A DNA stretch of 64,000 nucleotides from a bacterium (GTDB lineage: Bacteria; Hinthialibacterota; Hinthialibacteria; H5-UNCL2), in the NCBI GenBank assembly GCA_015075175.1, contig JABTUV010000003.1:124001-188000 (forward strand), in the 5' to 3' direction. Under the pieces are notes generated by a model, which worked only from the letters and a program-made list of their open reading frames with translations, was not told the DNA's origin and made no database searches. The stretch's first letter is position 1, and every line of letters begins with the position of its first letter. The position numbers and the translations under genes are program-made. This document shows, in pieces, positions 1 to 8,291 of the stretch.

Positions 1-234
1 TACCTGGTGGATTTTCTCCAGCTGCAACGGCGTCTGGAGACCGTGCGCACTCGCTACGAGCACGAGCTGCTCAACGAGATTCCGCCCTTCGACCGCGTGA
101 ATCCAACCGCCGAGCTCCTGGCGCGGGAGATTGCGGGACAGATCAGCGACATGCTGGAGGCGCCGGGCGTGCACGTCGCGTACGTGCGTGTGGAAGAGGC
201 GCCGGGCTGCTGGGCCGAGTACCGGCCCGACTGA
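1..234 (+). CDS. queD: 6-carboxytetrahydropterin synthase (QueD) family, 3' end only
   Basis: The reading frame is open at the left edge of the window, so only about the last 77 residues are present. They carry the QueD/PTPS C-terminal pattern: a LNEIPPFDRVNPTAE stretch followed by an amphipathic helix (LAREIAGQISDML) and a beta strand with a conserved Glu (VRVEEAPGCWAEY). The family converts 7,8-dihydroneopterin triphosphate to 6-carboxytetrahydropterin in queuosine biosynthesis, or 6-pyruvoyl tetrahydropterin in other members. The zinc-binding His residues lie outside the window. A short palindromic repeat starts immediately after the TGA stop. Confidence 0.75.
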   Translation, partial: YLVDFLQLQRRLETVRTRYEHELLNEIPPFDRVNPTAELLAREIAGQISDMLEAPGVHVAYVRVEEAPGCWAEYRPD

Positions 235-264
235 CTCCCCTCTAAACAACGGGGGGCTGGGGGA
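235..264. repeat. Dispersed repeat, C-rich/G-rich palindrome family (family D)
   Basis: The stretch pairs a CTCCCCTCT arm with a GGGGGGCTGGGGGA arm just after the queD stop. Related copies occur at 47911-47942, 53240-53273, 55540-55566 and 57232-57261, with the core CCCCCCTTGTTAAGGGGGG. Three of those copies lie inside genes and are translated. Confidence 0.6.
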
Positions 265-297
265 TTCTCCGCGTCCGCGCCGGGAAAGGAGCACGCT

Positions 298-1974
298 TTG
301 CAGCCATTCTGGGAAGCCAACCGGCAGCGGGCCACGGCGCGCTTTCCGTGGCTGGCGGCGCCGCTGGCTGTCCCCCCTTCTCTCATCCACCGACTCGAAC
401 CGACGCCCGCCGGTCTGCCGGCGCTCGTCGTCGTGGAAGAAGGGAGAGAGACGGCCTACACCAGCCGGCGCGATCCGCGGCGCGCGGCCGCGCGCTTCGC
501 CGCCGAGCATCCCTTGCAGGGGAGCGGGATGGCGGTACTCTTCGGCTTCGCGTTGGGATACGCCGCGGAAGCACTGCTGCGCTCTGCGGAAGGGCAGGCT
601 GCGCTCTTGACGGTCGAGCCGGACGTGGAGCTGCTCCGCGCGGCGCTCTCCGCGCGCGATCTGGGGCCGCTCCTGTCGCATCCGCGGTTCTTCCTGTGCA
701 CACCCGACAGCTTGGACGCCGCCATGCGGGTGGTGGCGCCGTTGGCCGGCGAAACCGCCCCGCTCTGGCTGGCGCACGGCCCCAGCCTGCGACGTTTCCC
801 CCGCCAGGCGGAAGCGGTGAGGGCGCGCGTGGACCTCCTCCTGGCACGGCATCATCTGGAGGTGCACCACCTGCGGCGCTACGGGCGCATCATCCAGGAA
901 AACGTTCTCCGCAACGCCCCGGCGTATCTCTCGGCGGGCAGGCCCGCCAACCTCGCCGGCGCCTGGCGGGCCCGGCCCGCGGTCGTCATCGCGGCCGGCC
1001 CGTCCGTGCACAAGAATCTCTCCCAGCTGGCGAAATATGCCGATCGCGCGCTGATTCTGTGCGTGGACACGTCGCTGCGGCTGTGCCTGGCCCGGGACCT
1101 CGTTCCCGACGCGGTCGTGGCGGTCGATCCCACGCCCGAGAACTTCCGCCACTTTGAGGCCGTGCTGGACGATCCACGACTGGCGGAGATACCGCTGGTC
1201 TTCGATGCCGAGGTCTCCGCGCGCGTGGTGGAAGCCTGGCCCGGCCCCAGGTGGGCGCTGCCGCTGGACAAGTCGGAGACGCTGCGCATGCTGGCGGAGG
1301 CGCGAGGGGAGCGGGAGGCGGGGACGAAAGGCGCGTCGGTCGCGCATAGCGCCTTCGGGTTGGCGCGACAACTGGGGGCGAGTCCCATCATGTTCGTCGG
1401 TCTCGACCTGGCCTACGCGAGCGACGGGGCGACTCACGCGGCGGGCACGGCCTTGGCGCGCCACGTGGACCTTTCGCAGTGCCTCTGGGTTCCGGGAGTG
1501 CACGAGGCGCGCGTGCCGACGCCCGCCCTCGACCACTACCGGCGGCTCCTGGAAGAGGAGATTGCGGAAAACGGCGGCGCGCTGTCTCGATTGCACTGAG
1601 GGCGGCGCCCGCATCGCGGATTTGAGATTGCGCCGCTGGCGGAAACGCTGGCCGCGCTGCCGTTGCTGTCGCCGAAAGGCAATCCGCTGGCGCGACCGCA
1701 AGTCGTACCGGGTGCGTACGAGCGGTTTCGCAAGCGATTGGCCGCGGACCTGCCCGAGCTCGTGCGGCTGGCGCAAAACCCGCCGGAGCAGTGGAGCGCG
1801 GAGACCGCCCTGGGCCATCCGGCGCTCAACCGCTGGCTGCGCGAGGCGCTGTTTGCGCCGCGACACGAGTGGCTGCGCTCGCAACGCGATGTGGAGAGCG
1901 ACCGTGCGTTGATCGGCGGCGTCCACAACGTGCTGGTCGAAATGCTGCCGTTGCTGGAAGCCTGCGGGCGCTAG
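298..1974 (+). CDS. DUF115 / MptE-like (motility accessory factor-like) protein, frame-disrupted
   Basis: TTG start preceded by GGAAAGGAG at good spacing. Residues about 210-370 carry the DUF115 (6-hydroxymethylpterin pyrophosphokinase MptE-like) core: AAGPSVHKN, VDTSLR, VAVDPTPEN and FVGLDLAYA. Relatives in flagellar and surface-glycan loci are called motility-associated factors and are thought to act as glycosyltransferases. The frame breaks twice near the 3' end. Frame 1 stops at 1597-1599, frame 2 reads DCTEGGARIA, then frame 1 resumes with GFEIAPLAETL and ends at 1974. The second break is explained by one missing G (GGG to GG near 1617). The restored protein is about 558 residues. Its stop shares the CTAG palindrome with the stop of convergent smpB. 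Specific function is inferred from family only. Confidence 0.7.
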
Positions 1975-2441
1975 GCTTTCGCCGCCCGGCGGGTGGCGGC
2001 GGCCATCTCCCGCTCCTGCTCGCGCTTCTTTTCATCCTCGCGCTTGTCGTACTGCTTCTTGCCGCGACACAGCGCCAGTTCCACCTTGGCGCGCCCGTTC
2101 TTCCAGTAGAGCTGCAAGGGGATCAGCGTGTAGCCCCGCTCCAAGACGCGCGCGGCGAGTTTGTCGATCTCGCGGCGATGCAGGAGCAGCCGCCGCGGCC
2201 GCAGCGGTTCGTGTTGCACCAGTGCCTGGCTGTAGGGATTGATGTGCAGGTTGCGCAGGATGAGCTCGCCGTTCTCGACCGCCGCGTAGGCGTCCTGAAA
2301 GCTGACGTGACCCGCCCGCAGGCTCTTGACTTCCGTCCCCAAGAGCGAAAGGCCCGCCTCGACCGTGGAATCCACGTGGTAGAGATGCCGGGCCTTGCGG
2401 TTGGTGGCGATGGTTTTGATTCGGTCGGCGCGCTCGGACAT
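1971..2441 (-). CDS. smpB: SsrA-binding protein SmpB
   Basis: A 156-residue protein, the normal SmpB length. It binds tmRNA and delivers it to stalled ribosomes for trans-translation. The OB-fold signature is clear: NRKARHLYHV near the start, GTEVKSLRAG, LILRNLHINPY, LHRREI and a basic C-terminal tail (KKQYDKREDEKKREQER) that folds in the decoding centre. The start at MSERADRIK is chosen over an upstream in-frame ATG because SmpB proteins begin just before this basic segment. It is convergent with the DUF115 gene, sharing the 4-bp CTAG of the two stops. Confidence 0.96.
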   Translation of the reverse strand: MSERADRIKTIATNRKARHLYHVDSTVEAGLSLLGTEVKSLRAGHVSFQDAYAAVENGELILRNLHINPYSQALVQHEPLRPRRLLLHRREIDKLAARVLERGYTLIPLQLYWKNGRAKVELALCRGKKQYDKREDEKKREQEREMAAATRRAAKA

Positions 2442-2463
2442 GGTAGAGGGAGCATAGCATAGG

Positions 2464-2523
2464 CTCCCCCTCACCCCAACCCCCTCCCCAGGGGAGAGGG
2501 GACTACACCTCTCCCTGAGAGGA
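2464..2523. repeat. Short palindromic repeat (CCCCAACCCCCTCCCC / GGGGAGAGGGG type)
   Basis: Intergenic stretch beside smpB with a CCCTCCCCAGGGGAGAGGGG palindrome followed by a second CTCTCCCTGAGAGG palindrome. This type is common as a dispersed palindrome in bacterial genomes. The rest of 2442-2696 shows no gene. Confidence 0.5.
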
Positions 2524-2696
2524 TGTGAATTTTTTCACGTAGCAGGCCTGCGGTTACGCCGCAGCGCAGAGACGCGGATGGTTTTTCAACAAGGCTCGGC
2601 CTGGCTTTGGGGCGCATGCGTTACCTGGGTCGTGCTACCTCCGGTCCGCTTTGTCTCCAAGCGCCCCCGATCCGCCTACTGCACCCTCCCCTTGCC

Positions 2697-3470
2697 TCAC
2701 GCCGCCCGCGCCGCGGCCGTGGTCCGCAACGCCACCACTCGCATCAGATTGTGCGCCAGCGCGAATAAGAGCAGCACCGCCCGCACTTTCTTCAGCCCTC
2801 GCACCCAGAAACGTTGCAGTCCTCGATTGCGCGCCAAGGCATTCGCCCACTCCGCTACCGCCGCCCCCTCCCTATAAATAGCTTGCGCCTCCGCCGTACT
2901 CATCCGCACCCGCCACTCCGCTACCGCCGCACTGTCGCTCTGCTTGGGCGTGTAAGCCCCCGCTTGTTTGTCGGCATGGTCTCCCTTGCGCACCGGCGCA
3001 TACACCCGGCAAGGGTGCGGCGCCTCGCTCGCCTTCGTGATCTCCTCCAGATTGGCATAGCCCCCATCCACCCACGCCTCCCTGGGCCTCTCTCCCTAGC
3101 GTCGCTCCAACTGCTCCAGCATGGGCGTCAACTGCCCGCCATCGCTGCCCACATTGCTCACTTCCACACCCACGATGATCCCCGTCTCCGTATCAGTAGC
3201 CAACTGTCCGTTATAAGCCGGGCGAAAACCCCCATCCGGCATCTTCATGATGCGCGCTTCCGGGTCCGTGGTGGACGCACGCACCTTCCGCTTCGCCTTG
3301 GCCTCGCGGGTCAGATGCTTGCGCGTCTCCTTCGCCCTCTCCAACTCCGCCTGCGCCGCCGCCAACCGCTCGGCGCGTTCCCGCGCCGCCCGGCTCCGCG
3401 ACGCTTGACGGCTCTCCCCGTCCCCTCTTTTGCCTTGCGTCCGCCGCCGAGCGGGAGTAACATAACATTC
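2697..3470 (-). pseudogene. IS1182/IS5-like DDE transposase remnant
   Basis: The minus strand encodes the C-terminal half of a DDE transposase in one frame: a Lys/Arg-rich coiled stretch, ARIMKMPDGGFRPAYNGQ, DTETGIIVGVEVSN, then DGGYANLEEI and the characteristic C-terminus EWANALARNRGLQRFWVRG. The N-terminal domain is missing. An in-frame amber codon (TAG at 3096-3098) stands after LEQLERR, where relatives have a Tyr, so one base change would explain it. Truncation plus nonsense codon make an inactive element. No terminal inverted repeats were recognised. Confidence 0.75.
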
Positions 3471-3509
3471 ACCGTCGTGCCTTGACGTTGCAGGAAAGGA
3501 GGTGGACTT

Positions 3510-3746
3510 ATGACGACCCTTACGCTGCGATCCTACGTGGGCGCCGACGGCATACTCAAGCTCAAGGTCCCCAAGTCGATGCAGGATAAGGACGTGAAAA
3601 TCGTGCTCAGCGTGGATGAGGCGAACGGACCGACCGTCGATCGGGACTCGCACGGCTGGCCCATCGGCTATGTCCAGGGTGGGTACGCCAACCGCCAGGA
3701 CCTCGGTCTCCCCGACCCTCCCGACGCCTCATCCCTCTTGCGCTAG
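3510..3746 (+). CDS. Small antitoxin-like protein, orphan
   Basis: 78 residues with a strong ribosome binding site (AAAGGAGGT, 7 nt upstream). The N-terminus (MTTLTLRSYVGADGILKL) is typical of short proteins usually encoded just upstream of PIN-domain (VapC-like) toxins. No PIN-domain gene follows; 3747-3962 holds no recognisable gene. It may therefore be the remnant of a toxin-antitoxin pair beside the dead transposase. The C-terminal part (GYVQGGYANRQDLGL) does not resemble a known DNA-binding fold by eye. Function is an inference from the N-terminal pattern only. Confidence 0.5.
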   Translation: MTTLTLRSYVGADGILKLKVPKSMQDKDVKIVLSVDEANGPTVDRDSHGWPIGYVQGGYANRQDLGLPDPPDASSLLR

Positions 3747-3962
3747 TTCGGTTTCTCAAGAACGTAGTTGCGAGAAAAGAGAGACCGAGTCCTCGAGTAG
3801 CGGTACTCCGCGTATCGAGAGGACGACCGCGTCGCTGCAAGTTTTCTTGATACGGCGCTAGAGACCCGGTTTGCACCCCGCTGCCACGACATTGACGGTT
3901 GTTTCCAACTGGAGTCGTCGCTATGCTAAGCATGTCGCCGCGGCGAACCCGGGGGGAGGACC

Positions 3963-5324
3963 GTGAAGTTTCATCTCTTGACTTACGGCTGTCAGATGAA
4001 TGTCTACGACAGCGACAGCATGGCCGACCTGCTCTTTGAGCGGGGCATGTCGCCGGCCGCGTCGCTGGAGGACGCTGATCTCGTGCTCGTCAATACCTGC
4101 GCGGTGCGCGAGTCGGCCCAGGACCGCATCTGGGGCGTCTTGGGCAACCTTTTGACCTGGAAGAAGCGCCGGCCGGGACGCATCCTGGGCGTGACCGGCT
4201 GCATGGCCCAAAATGAAGGGCAGGCGCTGGTCGAGCGGGCCGACTACGTCGATCTGGTGCTGGGACCGGACGGCATTACGCGCCTTCCCGAACTGCTGGA
4301 CGAGGTCGCCGCGGGCCGGCGCGGCCTCGTGGACGTGACGCCCGAATCGACGCCGCCCGAGGACTCGCTCTGGCACGCGCCCCTCGCCGCCCCGCAGCCG
4401 CCGCGCTATCCCCGCTTCGTCTCCGTGCAGAAAGGCTGTAATGAAAAGTGCACGTTCTGCATCGTGCCCAGCGTGCGCGGTTTCGAGCGCTATCGCCCCA
4501 TCCCGCACGTGCTGGACGAAGTGAAGATGCTGATCGAGCACGGTTATCGTGAAGTGACGTTGATCGGCCAGACGGTCAACGCCTACCAATACGGGGACGC
4601 GGACTTCGCCGAGCTGTTGTATCGCGTGGCGGAGGTTCCGGGACTCGCCCGCCTTCGGTTCACCACCAGCCATCCCCGCTGGATCACGCCCCGCCTGGTC
4701 TCCGCCATGGCGGAGATTCCCATCCTGTGCGAGCAGATTCATCTGCCCATGCAGTCGGGCAGCGACCGCGTCCTGCGCCGCATGAAGCGCCGCTACCAGG
4801 CGGAGGAGTATTTCCAGCTGGTGGACGCTTTGCGGCGGGCGACGGCGGACAAGCCCGAGCCTCTGGCCGTTTCCTGCGACCTGATCGTGGGGTTTCCGGG
4901 GGAAACTGAGGAGGACTTCCAGCGCACGCTGGAGGCGGTCGAGCGCGCGCAGTGGGACAGCGCCTTCACGTTCATGTACAGCCCCAGGCCCGGCACGGCG
5001 GCGCTGCGCCTGGGCGAACCCGTGCCGCGCCCAGTCGCGCATGAGCGGCTGTTGCGGCTCAATGACAGGGTCAAGGCCGTCGGGACTGCGCTCAATCGGC
5101 AGCTTCTGGGCCGAACGCTGGAGATCCTCGTGGACGACGTGAACGAGGAGAAGGGCGTTCTGTGCGGCCGCAGTCGCAGCATGAAGACGGTCCACGCGCC
5201 CATCCCGGAGGGGCGTCGCGCGGCGGTCGGCGAACTTGGGGAGGTCGCGATCGACTTCGCCGCCGCTCATCATCTGAAAGGTCGCGTGGTGCAAGCGGAG
5301 TTGTGCGCGGCGCGGGGGGACTGA
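3963..5324 (+). CDS. miaB: tRNA-2-methylthio-N6-dimethylallyladenosine synthase MiaB
   Basis: 453 residues, GTG start with a GGGGGGAGGA ribosome binding site. This radical-SAM methylthiotransferase modifies i6A37 of tRNAs that read UNN codons. The N-terminal UPF0004 domain has the auxiliary-cluster cysteines C10 (LTYGCQMN), C46 (VNTCAVRE) and C80 (TGCMAQ). The radical-SAM triad is C159-C163-C166 (VQKGCNEKCTFC). The SAM-binding region and a C-terminal TRAM domain follow (about residues 375-450). A TPR-like exported protein begins one base after the stop, so the two are probably co-transcribed. MiaB rather than MtaB/RimO is supported by the CQMN N-terminus. Confidence 0.95.
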   Translation: MKFHLLTYGCQMNVYDSDSMADLLFERGMSPAASLEDADLVLVNTCAVRESAQDRIWGVLGNLLTWKKRRPGRILGVTGCMAQNEGQALVERADYVDLVLGPDGITRLPELLDEVAAGRRGLVDVTPESTPPEDSLWHAPLAAPQPPRYPRFVSVQKGCNEKCTFCIVPSVRGFERYRPIPHVLDEVKMLIEHGYREVTLIGQTVNAYQYGDADFAELLYRVAEVPGLARLRFTTSHPRWITPRLVSAMAEIPILCEQIHLPMQSGSDRVLRRMKRRYQAEEYFQLVDALRRATADKPEPLAVSCDLIVGFPGETEEDFQRTLEAVERAQWDSAFTFMYSPRPGTAALRLGEPVPRPVAHERLLRLNDRVKAVGTALNRQLLGRTLEILVDDVNEEKGVLCGRSRSMKTVHAPIPEGRRAAVGELGEVAIDFAAAHHLKGRVVQAELCAARGD

Positions 5325-5325
5325 C

Positions 5326-6087
5326 ATGCTTCGACGGATCGCTTTAACGGTCGGCGGGATGATGTTGGGCGTTGCGGTTGCCGCGGCGTACGTGCAGACG
5401 GTTGATCCCGTCGAGTACGAGAACCGCAACCTGACGCTGCACGAGGCGCTGATTCTGGCCTGGAGCCGGGGAGACGTGGCGGGCATCCGCGAGGCCGCCG
5501 ACCAGTTGATCTCGCGCGAGCCTGGCGGGCCGGGCGCGGCGGACGCCAAGTTGCTCCTGGCGTTCACCGAGGAGACGTTGCCGGCCGCCCGCGACCGGCT
5601 GACGACCGTGCGGCGCGAGTATCCGGGCACGGTGTGGGAGCGCGAGGCGCTGCTCTCCGAGGCGCGCCTGCATCTTCTCTGGAACGAGCCGGCACTGGCG
5701 CTGGTCAAACTCCAGGCGGCCGAGGCGGTCGCCGCCCCACCCAACGAGCAGAGCCGCGTCATCATCGATCCGGCGGAAATCGCCGAACGTCTGGTTTCGC
5801 TCTACCTTTCGCAGGGGATGCTCTCGGGCGCCGGCCCGATTCTGGACGAGTACCGCGACCGGACGCTCCCCAGCGCGCGCAGAATCCGTTTTCTGTACCT
5901 GGAGGCGGTCTGGCACGCCCGCAACAACCGTCCCGACGACGCCGAGCGCATCCTCAACGATCTTCTCGTGAAGTATCCCGGCGCCGAGCTGGCGGGCGAC
6001 GCGCAGGACCTCCTGCGTGAAATCGGCCGCTACAGCCTTCCCGCCGGCGATCTCTCCAACCTGCCGGCCACGCTCCCCTTGGAGTGA
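5326..6087 (+). CDS. Exported TPR-like protein
   Basis: 253 residues. The N-terminus (MLRRIALTVGGMMLGVAVAAAY) is a signal peptide or membrane anchor. The rest is alpha-helical with repeated A/L-rich helices resembling tetratricopeptide repeats (for example ARNNRPDDAERILNDLLVKY near the C-terminus, with the W/Y-A-P spacing seen in TPRs). It lies one base downstream of miaB, so it is likely co-transcribed. Probable extracytoplasmic scaffold; no catalytic motif is visible and I do not recognise a specific family. Confidence 0.6.
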   Translation: MLRRIALTVGGMMLGVAVAAAYVQTVDPVEYENRNLTLHEALILAWSRGDVAGIREAADQLISREPGGPGAADAKLLLAFTEETLPAARDRLTTVRREYPGTVWEREALLSEARLHLLWNEPALALVKLQAAEAVAAPPNEQSRVIIDPAEIAERLVSLYLSQGMLSGAGPILDEYRDRTLPSARRIRFLYLEAVWHARNNRPDDAERILNDLLVKYPGAELAGDAQDLLREIGRYSLPAGDLSNLPATLPLE

Positions 6088-6092
6088 GGGGA

Positions 6093-6265
6093 CCCGAAGG
6101 GACAGTCACCGATTTTCCACGGAAACCTTGCATAGTCGAAAGACGTTGCTGGAAAATCGGTGACTGTCCCTTCGGGCGTGCGAGCCGGGGACAGGCACCA
6201 ATTTCGCACGTCACATCCCAGCGTCATCGCCAGATTCTGTGCGCGAAATCGGTGACTGTCCCTAC
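6093..6265. repeat. Double inverted-repeat element, GGGACAGTCACC family (family E)
   Basis: A 26-bp perfect inverted repeat has arms at 6093-6118 and 6151-6176 with the core GGGACAGTCACCGATTTTCC. A second, imperfect pair follows (6186-6209 and 6242-6262). The element fills the space between the two convergent genes, and its right edge supplies the TAG stop of the transglutaminase-like gene. A related copy lies at 53280-53359. Such palindromes resemble REP elements mobilised by TnpA_REP (Y1) transposases; none is in this window. Confidence 0.7.
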
Positions 6266-7197
6266 TTTCGCTCCGCGCGCAGGATGGGCGTGATCTTCAC
6301 GTTCGTCCCGCCCTTGATCCAGTACACGCCGGTCTGGAAGATCGGCGCGACTTTCACGTCCGTTCCGTAGGGCAGGGAAATATCCACGTCGTGATTGAGG
6401 CTGACGCGCATGTTGTCCAGACGCGCAAAGAATCGGTCGCGGTCCACCAGGTCCCCCTGCGACGGATCGCAGGGAATCCATCCCACGCCCTCCAGGAAAA
6501 ACTCCGCCCAGACGTGCGCCTCGTCGAGCTCGGTGGCCCAGTAGCCGACCACGGGCCGCGCGGGGATGCCGCTTTTCCGGCAAAGCGCCGCAAACAGGCA
6601 ACTGTAGTCGCCGCACTCGCCGTGGCCCTCGCGCGCGGCGTAACGCGAGCCCCCGAAGCCATAGATGCGCACGTAGTCCAGATGGTCGCAGACCAGGTCA
6701 TAGGCGGCGCGGGCGCGGTCCAACGGATCGGAATACTTCACCCGCAGCGTCTCCGCCTGCCCCACTACCCACGGATCCGAAAGATCGATATGGGGTGAAG
6801 AAGCCGTGTAGCGTCGATACTCCCCCGACCGCGTGTTGTACGACCGGGCGCGATAGCGGCTGTGGTCCAGGCGCTTCTCCCAGACCGTCAACTCGAAGCT
6901 CTGGCTGGCGGAAATCGGCGAAACCGCCGGATGGTCGATGCGCCAGTAGAAACAGGCGGGTTCGCGGGTATGGTGCGTGGGCGGGAGCGAAGTCCGGATG
7001 CGTCCCACCTTCTGGCCGGCGCGATCCACGGGGTAGGGCAGCCAGGCTTCCACTCGCTCGGGCAGGGGCGATGCCGAGGTAATCGTGAAACCGAACTCGA
7101 CCTGGTACACGGCCGGATGCTCGAGCACGAGCGCGCCGGACTCGGCGTGAACCTCCGAGAGCAGGAGTACGAACAGGAAAGCGGCTGCCAGGTGCAT
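6262..7197 (-). CDS. Exported transglutaminase-like (cysteine protease fold) protein
   Basis: 311 residues from the start chosen because AAAGGGG lies just upstream and a signal peptide follows (MHLAAAFLFVLLLSEVHAES). A beta-sandwich-like N-terminal half precedes a transglutaminase core with the triad C195 (GHGECGDYSC), H228 (DEAHVWAEFF) and D244 (IPCDPS). Bacterial members are usually papain-like peptidases or amidases acting outside the cytoplasm; the substrate is unknown. The TAG stop belongs to the edge of the GGGACAGTCACC repeat, so the native C-terminus may have been longer. Convergent with the TPR-like gene. Confidence 0.8.
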   Translation of the reverse strand: MHLAAAFLFVLLLSEVHAESGALVLEHPAVYQVEFGFTITSASPLPERVEAWLPYPVDRAGQKVGRIRTSLPPTHHTREPACFYWRIDHPAVSPISASQSFELTVWEKRLDHSRYRARSYNTRSGEYRRYTASSPHIDLSDPWVVGQAETLRVKYSDPLDRARAAYDLVCDHLDYVRIYGFGGSRYAAREGHGECGDYSCLFAALCRKSGIPARPVVGYWATELDEAHVWAEFFLEGVGWIPCDPSQGDLVDRDRFFARLDNMRVSLNHDVDISLPYGTDVKVAPIFQTGVYWIKGGTNVKITPILRAERK

Positions 7198-7282
7198 GGG
7201 AATCCCCTTTATTGGGCGCATCATTGAGAGAAACGCCGGGCACACCGTTTTGGTCGGGAGATTCTCTGTGTGATACGATCCC

Positions 7283-7530
7283 GCTGGGTGCAGATGTAAT
7301 GTTTCACAATCGGCGGCGTAGCTGTCATTTCGACCGAAGGGGGAAATCTCCTGCCTCGCACTCGACCCGCGGTAACCGCGGAGAAGATTTCTCCCTTCGG
7401 TCGAAATGACAGAGATTTTCGGTCGAAATGACAGAGATTCTCCGTCTAAATGACAGCTTCATTCCCCCGTTCCCACGACAAACGCTTTGATCAAGTCCGC
7501 GGGGCTTGACGCCGTAAATTCTTACGACTG
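7283..7530. repeat. Composite repeat with CTGTCATTTCGACC palindrome (family A, long form)
   Basis: The left arm CTGTCATTTCGACCGAAGGG (from 7322) is inverted at about 7385-7412, followed by two further truncated right arms (to 7434 and 7456). Similarity to the copy at 28318-28572 extends on both sides (GGGTGCAGATG upstream and a shared downstream segment), so the mobile unit is about 250 bp. No gene is visible between 7198 and 7605. Confidence 0.75.
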
Positions 7531-7605
7531 CACCCATCCCGCCATACCCGTTGGGTTTTGCTGAGGTTTGGGTTAACATAAGCCGAATGAGGGGGAAAAG
7601 CAAAG

Positions 7606-8291
7606 GTGGGCGAGCCTCCCGAGTTGATCCTGGCCAGCGGTTCGCCGCGGCGGACCGCGCTCCTGGCCGCGGTAGGCGTTTCGCATCGCGTCGAACCCTC
7701 CAACTGCCGGGAGACCTGGGACGAGAATCGCCGGTCGAGCACGTGGCCCGCTGGTCCGACCGGAAGGCGCTGGAAGTCGCCGCCCGATTGCCGCGGCGCT
7801 GGTTCTGGAGAGTAGATACGACCGTGGCGGTCGACGGGCGGGTCCTGGGCAAGCTGGTGGATGGGGCAGAGGCGGCGGCGCATCTCCTGCCCTGGCGGGC
7901 CGCTGGTGCATACCGTTTATACGGATGCAGCCTGCGCGCGCCGGCCGGTTGGCTGGACGCGGGCGAGCCACCGCTGCCGCCGCGCGCCCTGCGGCCCTGG
8001 CGCTGGAGCCTGAGCGCGCGCGCCGCGCGCTGGATCGACGCCAGCCAGGTCCGCGTCCGCGCCCTTTCGCCGGACGAAATCGCCGACTACGTGGCGACCG
8101 GCGAACCGCTGGACAAGGCGGGCGCTTACGGCATCCAGGGCCTTGGCGGCTCGCTGGTCGAGGCGGTCGTCGGCTCCTGGAGCAACGTCGTGGGACTCCC
8201 GATGGAGACTCTATGCGAGGTGTTATCACTGCATGATTGGCTGCCGGTGGATTGGCATCGTTGCGTGGACGTATTCTCTGTGCCTGGCTAG
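7606..8291 (+). pseudogene. maf: Maf-family nucleotide pyrophosphatase, frame-disrupted
   Basis: GTG start behind a GGGGGAAAAG purine run. Frame 1 begins [19 protein letters not shown], the Maf N-terminal signature. The match then moves to another frame: [13 protein letters not shown] (the catalytic Asp strand), HTVYTDA in a third frame, and finally a clean C-terminus with [15 protein letters not shown] and [11 protein letters not shown]. Maf/YhdE enzymes hydrolyse dTTP/UTP or modified nucleotides. At least three breaks are needed. All family motifs survive in order, so sequencing indels are at least as likely as decay. A following signal-peptide ORF begins inside its 3' end. Confidence 0.7.

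Noticed and set aside
2697-3470. Active insertion sequence
   Set aside because: N-terminal domain missing, an in-frame stop, and no recognisable terminal repeats.
6093-6265. Rho-independent terminator between convergent genes
   Set aside because: The inverted repeats lack T runs and recur at 53280-53359, so they are a dispersed element; they might still end transcription.
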